A DNA stretch of 64,000 nucleotides from Mariniphaga sp. Its GTDB lineage: Bacteria > Bacteroidota > Bacteroidia > Bacteroidales > Prolixibacteraceae. The notes below the pieces were generated by a model. The model was not told where the DNA came from, made no database searches, and saw only the letters and a list, made by a program, of their open reading frames with translations. The position numbers were made by a program, and so were the translations under genes. Below are positions 35,234 to 44,368 of this stretch, piece after piece (position 1 is the stretch's first letter; each line of letters starts with the position of its first letter). The stretch covers positions 1-64,000 of the forward strand of contig JAGXGA010000042.1 of the NCBI GenBank assembly GCA_024636975.1, given 5' to 3'.

Positions 35234-36338
35234 ATTCCAGTCTCACCTTAAACTTTTTCACACTTATTGAGATAAATAGCAGGGTCATCCCCAGCAGAAT
35301 TAAGGTTTCTTTCCAGATAAACAGTATGCCCACACCTTTGAGCATAATTGCACGGATGATTGTAATAAAATACCTTGCAGGCATGATGTGACTGAACCAT
35401 TGCAGCACTGTGGGCATGTTTTCGATTGGAAAAATAAAGCCTGACAATATAATAGTGGGCAACATCAGCGCAATCAGGGAAATAAACATAGCTACCAACT
35501 GTGTTTTTGCGATTGTAGAGATGAGTATTCCCAGGCAAAGTGCCATCGTTATAAATAATATTGTTTCAAGCATCAGTAGTATAAAACTACCGGCAACAGG
35601 CACTCCAAACACCAGCCTGCCTATAAAAACAATTACAAATGCATTGGCTACTGAAAGCAGCAGGTAAGGCAATACCTTTCCCACAATAATCTGCACCGGC
35701 CTCAGGGGAGAGGCAAGCAATACTTCCATTGTTCCGGTTTCCTTTTCACGGGTGATTGAAATGGAAGTCATCAGGGCTGATACAAGCATCAATATGAGGG
35801 CCATTGTGCCGGGTACAAACTGGTAGGCGCTTTTCATTTCCTCGTTAAAGTACATTCTCACTTCAGGCTTTATCCGCAATGGCATTTGAAGGTTGGGATG
35901 CATTTTCGTTATGTAATCGTTAATAATGCCTGTTGTATAGGAAGTAACCAGCCGGGCCATATTGGGGTCGGACGCATCGGCAATGAGCTGCACATTCGCA
36001 ACACCTTCCCTTTGAAGCTTTTCCCCGAAATCGTTTTCAAAAATGATAACCTGCTTAACAGTGCCTTCCCTGAATATTTCGTCGATACCGGCAATGCTTC
36101 CAAGGTTTTCGTTCAGCTGGAAATAACCTGAAGAAAGGATTTTGGCACTCAGCTCCAGGCTCACATCATCCTTCGACTGGTCATAAATGGCAACAGGGAC
36201 ATTACTGATTTCGTTTTTAATTACCGTACCAAATATCAGGAGTTGGGTAATTGGAATACCAAAAAGTATAAGCATGGTCCGCACATCCCTGAAGATGTGA
36301 TAGAATTCTTTTTTTATGAACGATTTGAGTTGCTTCAT
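35232..36338 (-). CDS. ABC-2 type transporter permease (drug/efflux), first permease
   Basis: 368 residues with the same plan as the permease at 33547: one N-terminal helix (MLILFGIPITQLLIFGTVI), an extracytoplasmic domain of about 150 residues and five C-terminal helices; the coupling segment is TSISITREKETGTMEVLLASPLRP and the conserved FIFPIENMPTVLQWFSHIMPARYFITIIR closes the protein. Its start overlaps the stop of the ATPase gene by four bases (36335-36338), a translationally coupled arrangement. Confidence 0.9.
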   Translation of the reverse strand: MKQLKSFIKKEFYHIFRDVRTMLILFGIPITQLLIFGTVIKNEISNVPVAIYDQSKDDVSLELSAKILSSGYFQLNENLGSIAGIDEIFREGTVKQVIIFENDFGEKLQREGVANVQLIADASDPNMARLVTSYTTGIINDYITKMHPNLQMPLRIKPEVRMYFNEEMKSAYQFVPGTMALILMLVSALMTSISITREKETGTMEVLLASPLRPVQIIVGKVLPYLLLSVANAFVIVFIGRLVFGVPVAGSFILLMLETILFITMALCLGILISTIAKTQLVAMFISLIALMLPTIILSGFIFPIENMPTVLQWFSHIMPARYFITIIRAIMLKGVGILFIWKETLILLGMTLLFISISVKKFKVRLE

Positions 36339-37075
36339 TGCTTTTTCGCTTCAGGCTTTCGTGCAATTTGTATAAATACCTCATCCATATTTGCAGAATT
36401 GTAAGTTTGTTTCAATGCTGCAGGGGTATCGAGGGCCTCAATTTTGCCTTCATCCATTATTGATACCCGGTTACAGTATTCGGCCTCATCCATGTAATGG
36501 GTGGTGACAAAAACGGTGATTCCGTCGGCCGAAGCTTCATAAATCAAGTCCCAGAAACGGCGCCGGGTAATGGGGTCTACACCTCCGGTAGGTTCATCGA
36601 GGAACACTATTTTAGGCTGGTGAAGAATTGCCACCGAGAAAGCTAACTTTTGTTTCCAACCCAATGGGAGCCCCACTATCAGTTTATCCCGGGCTTCTTC
36701 CATTTCCAGCTTTTGCAGAAGTTCGGTTTCCTTTTTTTTTCGTTCCTTTTTAGGAATGCCATATATACCGCCATAAAAGCGGATGTTTTCAGAAACAGTT
36801 AAATCCTCATAAAGTGAAAACTTCTGGCTCATGTATCCAATGTTCTTTTTTACTTTCTCTGTTTCCCTGTAAATATCAAAACCTGCTACTTTTACATCAC
36901 CTGAGGTAGGGGCCGAAAGACCGCATAAAATACGTATAGCCGTTGTTTTTCCAGCACCATTGGCTCCCAGGAACCCGAAAATCTCACCCTTGTAAACATC
37001 GAATGTAAGGTGGTCGTTGGCGATAAATGAGCCAAACTGTTTAACCATATCATTAACTTCGATTATTTTTTCCAT
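36335..37075 (-). CDS. ABC transporter ATP-binding protein, efflux
   Basis: 246 residues, a single nucleotide-binding domain: Walker A GANGAGKTTAIRI (about 36-48), Q-loop MSQKFSLYEDLTVSENI, Walker B IVFLDEPTGGVD and the switch VTTHYMDEAEYC. The usual LSGGQ signature is replaced by the region VGLPLGWKQKLAFSVAI, where the glycine-rich motif is weak. It is cytoplasmic and energises the permease pair. A second ATPase gene lies 96 bases upstream, so the exporter may be an ATPase heterodimer. Confidence 0.9.
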   Translation of the reverse strand: MEKIIEVNDMVKQFGSFIANDHLTFDVYKGEIFGFLGANGAGKTTAIRILCGLSAPTSGDVKVAGFDIYRETEKVKKNIGYMSQKFSLYEDLTVSENIRFYGGIYGIPKKERKKKETELLQKLEMEEARDKLIVGLPLGWKQKLAFSVAILHQPKIVFLDEPTGGVDPITRRRFWDLIYEASADGITVFVTTHYMDEAEYCNRVSIMDEGKIEALDTPAALKQTYNSANMDEVFIQIARKPEAKKQ

Positions 37076-37171
37076 CTTTTATTTTCCTTTTAGTTCACAC
37101 TAATAATCTGGGTATTGCAGAATGGCCGCTTCTTTTAGCTTTTTTTTTTCGCAATCCCTTCACCTGGTTCT

Positions 37172-38119
37172 TTATTCTTTCTCCTGGCGTTCGCCTTCAC
37201 CTACAACTTTTTCTTTGTCAGTGCTCATCAGTTTCATAAATACATCCTCTATATCTGGTTCAATATATTCTGCCTCTATATTTTCATGGTTGCAGCCTGC
37301 CAGGTAGATTTCCAGTTCAGATGGTTCAACCTTATTATCAGTCCCGGTGAAATGCACATACTGCCCGAAAGCAAAAGCCGATTCAGCCTTTTTAAACCTT
37401 CGAAGGTCTGCGATCAGCCTATGCATATTATCCGACCTTACTTTTATAATTTTTCCCGGAAACCTGGAGGTGATATTTGACGGTGAATCTACCTCAAGTA
37501 ACTGTCCGTTTTGGATTAAAGCTACCCGGTCGCACAGATTGGCTTCGTCCATATAAGGCGTGGAAACCAGAATTGTAATTTCTTTTTCCTGCAGTTTTTT
37601 CAGCATTTCCCAGAATTCCTGTCGCGAAACGGCATCTACGCCCGTGGTTGGCTCGTCGAGTATTAGTATTTGAGGTCGGTGAATCAACGCACACGACAAG
37701 GCCAGCTTCTGTTTCATGCCGCCTGAAAGATCGCCCGCACGTCGTTTTTTGAAGGGTTCAATCTGGTGGTAGATTTCTCGGATCAGATCATAATTTTCTT
37801 CCAAAGTAGTTCCAAATACAGAGGCAAAAAATCGAAGGTTTTCCTCTACACTTAAATCCTGGTAGAGAGAAAAACGGCCGGGCATATAACCGGTTTTCCG
37901 GCGTATTTTCCTGTACTCTTTAACCACATCCAGCCCGCCCATCTGAGCATTCCCCGAGTCGGGAAGGAGAAGGGTCATAAGGATTCGCATCAGCGTGGTT
38001 TTCCCCGCTCCATCGGGCCCAATCAGACCATGCAGTTCACCTTTTTGAATCTCAAGAGAGATCTCCTTAAGTGCCTGTGTCGCCTTGTAGGACTTTGATA
38101 TGTTATTAATTTTTATCAT
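37172..38119 (-). CDS. ABC transporter ATP-binding protein with C-terminal extension
   Basis: 315 residues. The N-terminal 225 form a complete NBD: Walker A GPDGAGKTTLMRI, signature DLSGGMKQKLALS, Walker B ILILDEPTTGVD and switch STPYMDEANLC (with Pro for the usual switch His). The last about 90 residues, including FAFGQYVHFTGTDNKV, are an extension of unknown role seen in YhiH-type efflux ATPases. It should pair with the 246-residue ATPase downstream. A 296-bp gap with a repeat remnant separates it from the HlyD gene upstream. Confidence 0.9.
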   Translation of the reverse strand: MIKINNISKSYKATQALKEISLEIQKGELHGLIGPDGAGKTTLMRILMTLLLPDSGNAQMGGLDVVKEYRKIRRKTGYMPGRFSLYQDLSVEENLRFFASVFGTTLEENYDLIREIYHQIEPFKKRRAGDLSGGMKQKLALSCALIHRPQILILDEPTTGVDAVSRQEFWEMLKKLQEKEITILVSTPYMDEANLCDRVALIQNGQLLEVDSPSNITSRFPGKIIKVRSDNMHRLIADLRRFKKAESAFAFGQYVHFTGTDNKVEPSELEIYLAGCNHENIEAEYIEPDIEDVFMKLMSTDKEKVVGEGERQEKE

Positions 38120-38415
38120 GTACCTTTAAACTATTAGCTTTGAAAATGAAGGAGTTTTAACTAATGTCTGTAACCTATCGCAACCAGTACAGTTCACTTC
38201 ACTTTTAAGACCAGCAGCAGCTATGGCAAACTTCAATCATTTCGGTTTCTGCACCTGGATTCGTCTTACAATATTTAATGGCTGCTAAATCATTAAAGTC
38301 ATCGATTAAAAAATATTGTCAGTTAAATAAACTGTTTACCGTTCACTTTTTACTGTTTACATTTCCTATAATTATAATTGTCTGCTGCCATTTGCAAACT
38401 GCCAACTGTTGCTAT
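38120..38415. repeat. Operon gap with dispersed repeat remnant
   Basis: This gap inside the efflux operon contains, at 38330-38360, a copy of the GTGAACAGT-type repeat (reverse complement matching 2321-2351 at 28 of 31 positions). A second low-complexity stretch (TTTGCAAACTGCCAACTGTTGC, split over 38391-38412) abuts the HlyD stop codon. There is no ORF with family support. It looks like a gene-less relative of the four-helix cassettes. Confidence 0.5.
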
Positions 38416-39297
38416 CTATTGCCACTTAATTTCCCCCGGCATGCCAATCTTCAGGGTGCCGTTGTTTTTAACTGCCACTTTAACGGCATAAACCAGTTTC
38501 ACGCGCTCTTCCTTGGTTTGAATAATCTTTGGTGTAAACTCAGCTTCAGGTGAAATCCATGTGACAGTTCCGTTGAAAGATTGATTTTCGGTCTCCGATT
38601 CGTCAACCAAAACCCGCACTTCCTGTCCTAATTTCAAATGAGGCAATTGTGCCCCGCTGACATAAACCTTTAGGGTAAGTTCATCAATATCCGCTATTTT
38701 GAATATTGGTTTTCCTGGTGTTGCCAGTTCACCCTCTTCAATATACGTTTCGAGAACAATCCCTGTAACCGGTGATGTCACCCTACAACGCTGTAATTTG
38801 TCTAAAGCAGCAGCTTGTTGTGCCTCAAGAACCGCCAGCTCACTGTTAATCCTGGTAAACTGTGTCTTCACGCTGGCAATCTGTCTGTCCAAAACATTCA
38901 TCTCACCCGTCAGATCATCCAATTGTTTTTGCGTGGCGGCACCGTCTTTAAGCATTGCCTCCAGTCGCTTTTTATTGGTAAGCAAATTGTTTTTCTGCTC
39001 TTCAAAAACAGCTACCTGGGCTTCCACAGAGTTTCTTCCTGCTCTTACTGCTGCTTTCTGTGCTTCAATCTGTTCAAGGTTTAATTTGATTTGTGCAGTA
39101 TCAATTAATGCAGCCAGAGTTCCTGCTTCTGTTATTTTGCCTCGTTCAACATTCAACTGCAGGACTTTCCCCTGCGCCTCGGCAGCAACTATCACGGCCT
39201 CGGTTTCAAATATTCCATATGCATCCGATTCTCCGGTTTCATTGTTGCACCCGCCAGCCAGGATGGCTATAAGGATAATGATGATTTTGTACTTCAT
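38416..39297 (-). CDS. HlyD/EmrA-type periplasmic adaptor lipoprotein
   Basis: 293 residues. The signal peptide ends at the lipobox LAGGC; residues about 30-60 form the first half of the lipoyl domain (VIVAAEAQGKVLQLNVERGK), 70-150 a coiled-coil hairpin (LEQIEAQKAAVRAG...QKQLDDLTGEM), and the second lipoyl half plus beta-barrel follow (CRVTSPVTGIVLETYIEEG). It bridges the inner-membrane ABC exporter and the TolC-type channel encoded next upstream. Confidence 0.92.
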   Translation of the reverse strand: MKYKIIIILIAILAGGCNNETGESDAYGIFETEAVIVAAEAQGKVLQLNVERGKITEAGTLAALIDTAQIKLNLEQIEAQKAAVRAGRNSVEAQVAVFEEQKNNLLTNKKRLEAMLKDGAATQKQLDDLTGEMNVLDRQIASVKTQFTRINSELAVLEAQQAAALDKLQRCRVTSPVTGIVLETYIEEGELATPGKPIFKIADIDELTLKVYVSGAQLPHLKLGQEVRVLVDESETENQSFNGTVTWISPEAEFTPKIIQTKEERVKLVYAVKVAVKNNGTLKIGMPGEIKWQ

Positions 39298-39402
39298 AAT
39301 CTGCTAATTTAATCGTGTCACTTTCAATCTGGTATTTTCTTTTATCTGTCTGATAATAAATTATGCCCGCTCCCAAATTTTTGGGGAGAGTAGCAAAAAC
39401 TA

Positions 39403-40665
39403 TCACTCTTTCCCCTTTATGAGGTGAAAATCCTCGCGGGCTTCATTTAGCTGTATTTTATGCAGTTCATAATTTAGTTTTGCTATGGTTTCAGCCTGCA
39501 CTTCCCTTATGTATTCCGATGTAGTAAGGGTTTCATTCTCCAGTTTTGAAGTGGCAGCTGCTGTAATTTCACTTCGGATGGCTACCATTTCTTTATCGGC
39601 TTCGAGCATTTCTTCAAGTTTGTTTAACTCTTCCTGTTTTCGTGCAAGTAACAGGTTAATACTTTGAAGAAAAGTTTGCTCCTGTACATTTATCCTTTCC
39701 TGTTGAAGCTGCAATACCTGTTTCTTTCGTGTGGTTTTTTTCCAGTCGAACGGATTCCATGACAGGCCGGCTCCCACCAGGTAATACGTGTCGAACTGAT
39801 CGCTGAGCATGTTTAATCCCGGCTTACCATATCCTGCCTGCCCAAATCCAAATACTTTCGGGTTACGGTTTTTATCAAGGAGGCTCATCTGATCTTCCAT
39901 CTGCTGGCGTTGACTTTCGAATAAATGTCTTTCCGGTCGTGAAACAGATCCGACTTCATATGGCTGTGGTTCACTGAAATTAAATTTTGAATCGCTGTTG
40001 ATAGTCCTTCCGGTGAGTACAGAAAGCATCCCGATGGCAGCAGATTTAACCGATTTTTGCTGTACTTCGGTTTGTTTTAGGTTCAGGATTTCAGCCCGTA
40101 TAAGCAATCCCGAAGTTTTTTCAGCAGTGCCATGCCGGACAGCTGATTGGGTGGCTTTTAGCCGTTCTTCCAGAACAGTTTTCTGTGCTTCCAGTACTTC
40201 GTTTTGTTTATTGGAAATCAATACCGTGAAGAAAGCCTGGGCCACCTGTTGGTTCAGCTTGTAGAGCTCCACTTCCAGCTCATTGAGGTGATTTTGCAAA
40301 AGGGCGTCCTCCAGCCTGGCATTGGCTGCCGACATCCCTCCGTCCCAAATCGACTGGCGAATTTCGGCATAAGCTTTATATTGATCTTTTGAGGGCCTGG
40401 GAACTGAAATATTGGGCAGGGGTATGTCGATGCCCGTCACATCCGACTGATAAGTAGCCTGTCCGTTTAAAGTTACCTGGGGCAGCGAATTTGTTTGAAT
40501 ATTTTCCTTTTGCAGTGTTGTAATCTCTGTCCAAATACCAGCCTGCTTCAGATTCGGATAATTATCTCTTGCCCATGCATAACAGCTGTCGAGTAAAACT
40601 TCATCCTGTGCATAAAGCATCCGAAAGGGCAACAGGCAAAGCAATATGAATAGTGTATGTTTCAT
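39403..40665 (-). CDS. TolC-family outer-membrane efflux protein
   Basis: 420 residues: signal peptide (cleavage near LYAQ), then two helical repeats of the outer-membrane efflux protein domain, long heptad-rich helices about 140-220 and 330-420, and the YLVGAGLSWNPFDW strand before the second helix pair. It forms the trimeric outer-membrane exit duct of the efflux system. Its ATG overlaps the tetR stop by four bases, so translation of regulator and channel is coupled. Confidence 0.92.
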   Translation of the reverse strand: MKHTLFILLCLLPFRMLYAQDEVLLDSCYAWARDNYPNLKQAGIWTEITTLQKENIQTNSLPQVTLNGQATYQSDVTGIDIPLPNISVPRPSKDQYKAYAEIRQSIWDGGMSAANARLEDALLQNHLNELEVELYKLNQQVAQAFFTVLISNKQNEVLEAQKTVLEERLKATQSAVRHGTAEKTSGLLIRAEILNLKQTEVQQKSVKSAAIGMLSVLTGRTINSDSKFNFSEPQPYEVGSVSRPERHLFESQRQQMEDQMSLLDKNRNPKVFGFGQAGYGKPGLNMLSDQFDTYYLVGAGLSWNPFDWKKTTRKKQVLQLQQERINVQEQTFLQSINLLLARKQEELNKLEEMLEADKEMVAIRSEITAAATSKLENETLTTSEYIREVQAETIAKLNYELHKIQLNEAREDFHLIKGKE

Positions 40666-41276
40666 TTTAACAGAATTGAGTTTAATACAAACGATTTGAC
40701 CGTTTCCTTTCTTTGTACCAGGAACTCTTTATATGCTTTTTTATCGTTGCTGAAGAACATGATTTGCATGAGCGGCCTGGAGGCAAATGGGAAAATGCTC
40801 AGGCTAAGAATGTTTATCATCAGATCGCGGGGATCCATTTTCCGGATTTGCCCTTTCTCCATTTCCTTTTCAAGTAACTGCAGGATGTCGGCAGGATTAA
40901 TGCCCTGCTTTTTAATTACAGAGGCCAAAAACTCAGGATCACGATTAACTTCTTTCAGGATAAAAGTGGGAAGAAAAGGATTCCTCATCAGCAGGTCGAT
41001 GTATTTTTCAATAAAAACACCCAACTTTTCATCAATGGGTTTTTCCGAATAAATGAGGCTTTTAATGTCGGGAAAAATCTGGCTGAACACTTTGCTGAAG
41101 ATCGCTTCAAAAAGCTTCTGCTTGCTTCGGAAGTAATAGTGCAGCAATGCCTTGTTAATGCCGGCTTCATCTGCTATTTCCTGCATCCGTGTGCCGTCCA
41201 TGCCTTTTTGTGTGAAAACTGTCTGGGCTGCATTAAGTATTTTCTCTTCGGTATTGTCTTTCTTTGCTTCATTCAT
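40662..41276 (-). CDS. TetR/AcrR-family repressor of the efflux operon
   Basis: 204 residues with the N-terminal TetR helix-turn-helix (KILNAAQTVFTQKGMDGTRMQEIADEAGINKALLHYYFRSKQKLFEAIF) and a divergent C-terminal ligand domain. It is the first gene of the reverse-strand efflux operon and is preceded by two matching 18-bp palindromes (41301-41318, 41363-41380), which fit autoregulation and ligand-induced derepression of the pump. Confidence 0.94.
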   Translation of the reverse strand: MNEAKKDNTEEKILNAAQTVFTQKGMDGTRMQEIADEAGINKALLHYYFRSKQKLFEAIFSKVFSQIFPDIKSLIYSEKPIDEKLGVFIEKYIDLLMRNPFLPTFILKEVNRDPEFLASVIKKQGINPADILQLLEKEMEKGQIRKMDPRDLMINILSLSIFPFASRPLMQIMFFSNDKKAYKEFLVQRKETVKSFVLNSILLK

Positions 41277-41300
41277 GGCAAATAAATTTTAACTATATTG

Positions 41301-41380
41301 TTTAACCAGTTGGTCAAAATTAAATAGTTTTCTTTTATTGGCCAAATATTTTAGGCAAAAAGTTTAACCATCTGGTTAAA
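41301..41380 (-). promoter_or_regulatory. Two 18-bp TetR-type operators
   Basis: Both sites fit TTTAACCA-nn-TGGTyAAA: 41301-41318 (one arm mismatch) and 41363-41380 (perfect 8-bp arms). Their centres are 62 bp apart, close to six helical turns, and they lie 25-104 bases upstream of the tetR start. The size and symmetry match sites for a TetR dimer. No other sequence of this form was noticed in the window. Confidence 0.75.
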
Positions 41381-41497
41381 TTTAACACATTATGGCGTTT
41401 TGCATTATTGGAAAACGACAATAGGCAACAGAAAAAATTCTGCTGCCTGCATCGTTAGTCAGGTGAAATACTTATATGTGAGGAAAAATTTTTTCTT

Positions 41498-42031
41498 TTA
41501 TGGAAGCGGACTTCCAACAGCAATATCGCACCGGTGCCATGGTTGTCCATGCGGAGGATTGTTGGCTGGCTTAGGTCCGGTTTCAGGTGCTGCCGTACTT
41601 GGTCTTTGAGAAGGATTTATACGATTGGCATTTTCTATGGTTGGAGACATTGAATTATTGCTTATTGTTGGTGCAGTAGCTGCTGGTGCAACTGTAGCAG
41701 GTTGCTGAATAGTATTGGCTGCCGGGGTGCTTAACGGAGCTCCCACCGGAATTTCACAGCGGTGCCCTGGTTGTCCGTGGGGGGGATTCAACATCACCCC
41801 ATTGTTGTTGTCGTTTTGAGTCTGCCCTGTATTTTCATTGGTTGCAGGTGAAGCAGCTTTTGTATTGACATTATTATCCTGAATCTGGTTTTGTTGTTGG
41901 ACCGGCTCAGGTGGTACCTGTTTTGAGTCGTTTTTCGAAGGAGCACAGGAATTCAGTCCGATAAATAACATTAAACCCATTGCGATAAAACTATAGCAAA
42001 GTTTGTTTTTCCAATTCATTCTATTCTTCAT
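41498..42031 (-). CDS. Lipoprotein with two NPPHGQPxHRC motifs
   Basis: 177 residues. The signal peptide ends at a lipobox-like GLNSC29; most of the chain is disordered (Asn, Gln, Pro, Thr, Ala rich). Two copies of an 18-residue motif stand out: NPPHGQPGHRCEIPVGAPL near the middle and NPPHGQPWHRCDIAVGSPL at the C-terminus. Conserved His, His, Arg and Cys suggest metal or haem binding or a sorting tag, but no function is established. It is monocistronic, preceded by about 215 bp of AT-rich sequence. Confidence 0.7.
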   Translation of the reverse strand: MKNRMNWKNKLCYSFIAMGLMLFIGLNSCAPSKNDSKQVPPEPVQQQNQIQDNNVNTKAASPATNENTGQTQNDNNNGVMLNPPHGQPGHRCEIPVGAPLSTPAANTIQQPATVAPAATAPTISNNSMSPTIENANRINPSQRPSTAAPETGPKPANNPPHGQPWHRCDIAVGSPLP

Positions 42032-42248
42032 TTTATTAATTTATGATTTCAACGAAAACATATATTTAAAGCATATACTGCCAATTATCTACTAATCTGT
42101 CTTTTATTAATAAATCAAACATACAGCAACTGCTTTTGGTTTGCAAAGTAAAGAATTTAAATAAGATTACCATCAGGATTACTGTAAGTTAACACTAAAC
42201 TGGTAACAGGTACTTGAGACAGTATCCTCATGAGTCCCTCCCTGCTTG

Positions 42249-42629
42249 TTAGGGTCTGAGTCTTGTTTTATACGGCAATCCGTTGGTTTTCCATGCCTCA
42301 AAGCCCCCGTCTAAATTAGCTGCGTTTGAAAAGCCTTGTTCCATAAGAACCCGGGCAACATGTGCACTTCTTATGCCCATTTTGCACAAAATAATAACCG
42401 GTATGTCGGTTGGAACAGCAGGCAGCCAGCTTAAGATCTGATCCATTGGGTGGAATCGCGCATTTTCGATGTAGGAGACCGTTTCATAGTCTTCCCTGAC
42501 ATCAATTATTACTGCAACATCATTTTTTATGGCTTCCCATGCATCTTCGGGCAACACATGTTTTACGCCTTCCAGATGGAATTCCTGCAGGGTGGGTATA
42601 TCTGTTGTTTTTATCATTTTTTCTTTCAT
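42249..42629 (-). CDS. Single-domain rhodanese-like protein
   Basis: 126 residues. The rhodanese fold is clear from VAVIIDVREDYETVSYIENARFHPMDQI and the active-site loop ILCKMGIRSAHVA with catalytic Cys, ending LDGGFEAWKTNGLP. It probably carries persulfide sulfur in the cytoplasm. A second in-frame ATG at 42617 is possible. No sulfur-metabolism gene is adjacent. Confidence 0.9.
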   Translation of the reverse strand: MKEKMIKTTDIPTLQEFHLEGVKHVLPEDAWEAIKNDVAVIIDVREDYETVSYIENARFHPMDQILSWLPAVPTDIPVIILCKMGIRSAHVARVLMEQGFSNAANLDGGFEAWKTNGLPYKTRLRP

Positions 42630-42810
42630 TCATTGTTATGCGAATTCTGACTTTTGGAAATTTTTTAATACATGCGAGCAAGCTTTACCGGTTATTCAGG
42701 GTAAAGTACAATTATAACGATTGATTCCTGAAATGGATTAATTTTTTTCCTGATATTTCCGGATGGCAGGGGAAATAATTTCAAATTATTCACTGCATCG
42801 ATTATTGAAC

Positions 42811-42818
42811 TACTTTTG
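42811..42818 (+). promoter_or_regulatory. -7 box of the rluA-family gene
   Basis: TACTTTTG fits the Bacteroidota -7 consensus TAnnTTTG and lies 26 bases before the start at 42845. No clear -33 TTTG was found at the expected distance. Confidence 0.45.
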
Positions 42819-42844
42819 TATCAGGAAATCAATTTTTTAATTCA

Positions 42845-43762
42845 ATGGATCGTAAAAACAGCAGCTCACATAAAACACCCGGAGGAAATCAGAAAAGTAC
42901 CGGTTTTACCGTTGCCGAAAAAAGCATGTTGATGGAATTTCTTGAAAAACAGATGCCTCACAAGAGCCGGAACAATATCAAGTCGCTGTTGACACACAAG
43001 CAGGTTTTTGTTGACGGAAGGCAGGTATCGCAGTATAACCATCCGCTTACCCCTGGTCAGAAAGTTGAAGTGGGCAGTAATCGTGTAGCAGCGGAACAGA
43101 AATTCAGGGAATACACAATAGTGTATGAAGACCAGCATTTAATTGTAATTGATAAGGCGGCAGGTTTGTTGTCGATGGCAACCGAAAGCGAAAAGCGGAT
43201 TACGGCCTACAGTTTATTGAGCAGGCATGTGAAGAAGCAGGACCGTGAAAACAAGATTTTCATTGTGCACCGGCTCGACAGGGAGACTTCAGGGCTGATG
43301 CTGTTTGCCAAAAATGAAGAGATAAAAAACCGTCTTCAGGAATTCTGGAACGACACTGTTCTCGAACGGACCTATATTGCCGTGGTAGAGGGTAGGGTAG
43401 AGCAGCAGGAAGGAACTATTACTTCGTATCTTTCGGAGGATAAAGTTTTCAAGATGCATTCGTCGGCTGCACCCGACAGCGGACAGAAGGCAATTACCCA
43501 TTATTCGGTAATTAGAGAAAGCGACTCTTTTTCGATGCTGAAGGTTAATCTTGAAACCGGGCGGAAGAACCAGATACGAATTCACATGCAGGAAATGGGA
43601 CACCCCATTATTGGCGACAAGAAATACGGGGCAATATCCAATCCCATTAAACGACTTGGTCTTCACGCACAACAGCTATCATTCGTGCATCCTGCATCTG
43701 GTAAAAAAATGGATTTTGAATCAAAAATTCCGAGGGCTTTTTTGAGAACGTTTAAAGGTTGA
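42845..43762 (+). CDS. RluA-family rRNA/tRNA pseudouridine synthase
   Basis: 305 residues. An S4 RNA-binding domain (about 30-85, LLTHKQVFVDGRQVSQYNHPLTPGQKV) precedes the catalytic domain, whose Asp lies in VHRLDRETSGLMLFAK; ETGRKNQIRIHMQEMGHPIIGDKKYG is the conserved C-terminal block. It isomerises uridine in rRNA or tRNA; the exact site cannot be assigned. The N-terminus (KNSSSHKTPGGNQKSTG) is a disordered basic extension. Confidence 0.92.
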   Translation: MDRKNSSSHKTPGGNQKSTGFTVAEKSMLMEFLEKQMPHKSRNNIKSLLTHKQVFVDGRQVSQYNHPLTPGQKVEVGSNRVAAEQKFREYTIVYEDQHLIVIDKAAGLLSMATESEKRITAYSLLSRHVKKQDRENKIFIVHRLDRETSGLMLFAKNEEIKNRLQEFWNDTVLERTYIAVVEGRVEQQEGTITSYLSEDKVFKMHSSAAPDSGQKAITHYSVIRESDSFSMLKVNLETGRKNQIRIHMQEMGHPIIGDKKYGAISNPIKRLGLHAQQLSFVHPASGKKMDFESKIPRAFLRTFKG

Positions 43763-43770
43763 TATCCTTA

Positions 43771-44232
43771 TTATTTCTTATAATGCATACCCAATTCCTC
43801 AGCAGAAATAAAACCATATTTCCTGAAGATTTCCTTACCATTGTTGTCAAGAATTAAATGAGTTGGGACAGCAGAAATGCCAAAATATCTCATCATGTTC
43901 TGGCTGTTGGGGTTCATTACATTCAGCACAGCTACATTTACTTTGTGGCTGGCATCGTTTTTTATCTGTTCAATTTCCGGTTCCATTTGCTTGCAGACGT
44001 TACAACCGGTCGATTTAAACTGCATAAGGGTATATTCGAAATCTTTCCCGTTATGGGCGTAGTTGAAAAGTGAATCGACCCACTGCTGCCCGGTAAGCAC
44101 GATTTCTGTTCCAGCCGATTCCTGCATCTTTTCCGAAATTAATTCATTCAGGTTGTCTTTCAGGAAGTACGCGATCAGCAGCAGCACCACCAATAGTGCT
44201 GATAGAATTACCGGAAGATTTTGCCTGTTCAT
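43771..44232 (-). CDS. Membrane-anchored thioredoxin-like protein
   Basis: 153 residues with an N-terminal membrane helix (PVILSALLVVLLLIAYFL) and a periplasmic thioredoxin fold. The redox motif is C-N-V-C in FKSTGCNVCKQMEPEIEQ, and the cis-Pro strand is SAVPTHLILDNNG. A thiol-disulfide or sensing role in the periplasm is likely. The gene is convergent with the pseudouridine synthase gene and divergent from the DksA-like gene. Confidence 0.85.
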   Translation of the reverse strand: MNRQNLPVILSALLVVLLLIAYFLKDNLNELISEKMQESAGTEIVLTGQQWVDSLFNYAHNGKDFEYTLMQFKSTGCNVCKQMEPEIEQIKNDASHKVNVAVLNVMNPNSQNMMRYFGISAVPTHLILDNNGKEIFRKYGFISAEELGMHYKK

Positions 44233-44368
44233 TTAATTCATGTTTATACAAAGATAACAGTCTCAATTAAATTAAATAATAGATAAATCGTGATTTAATT
44301 CCGACTGCTTCAAAGAAGCTTTTTTCCTTAAATTTGAATAACGCTGATTTTTTTCCTTATTTCGAATA

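Noticed and set aside
38699-39307. 202-codon plus-strand ORF antisense to the HlyD gene
   Set aside because: Composition and lack of motifs mark it as a shadow of the adaptor gene.
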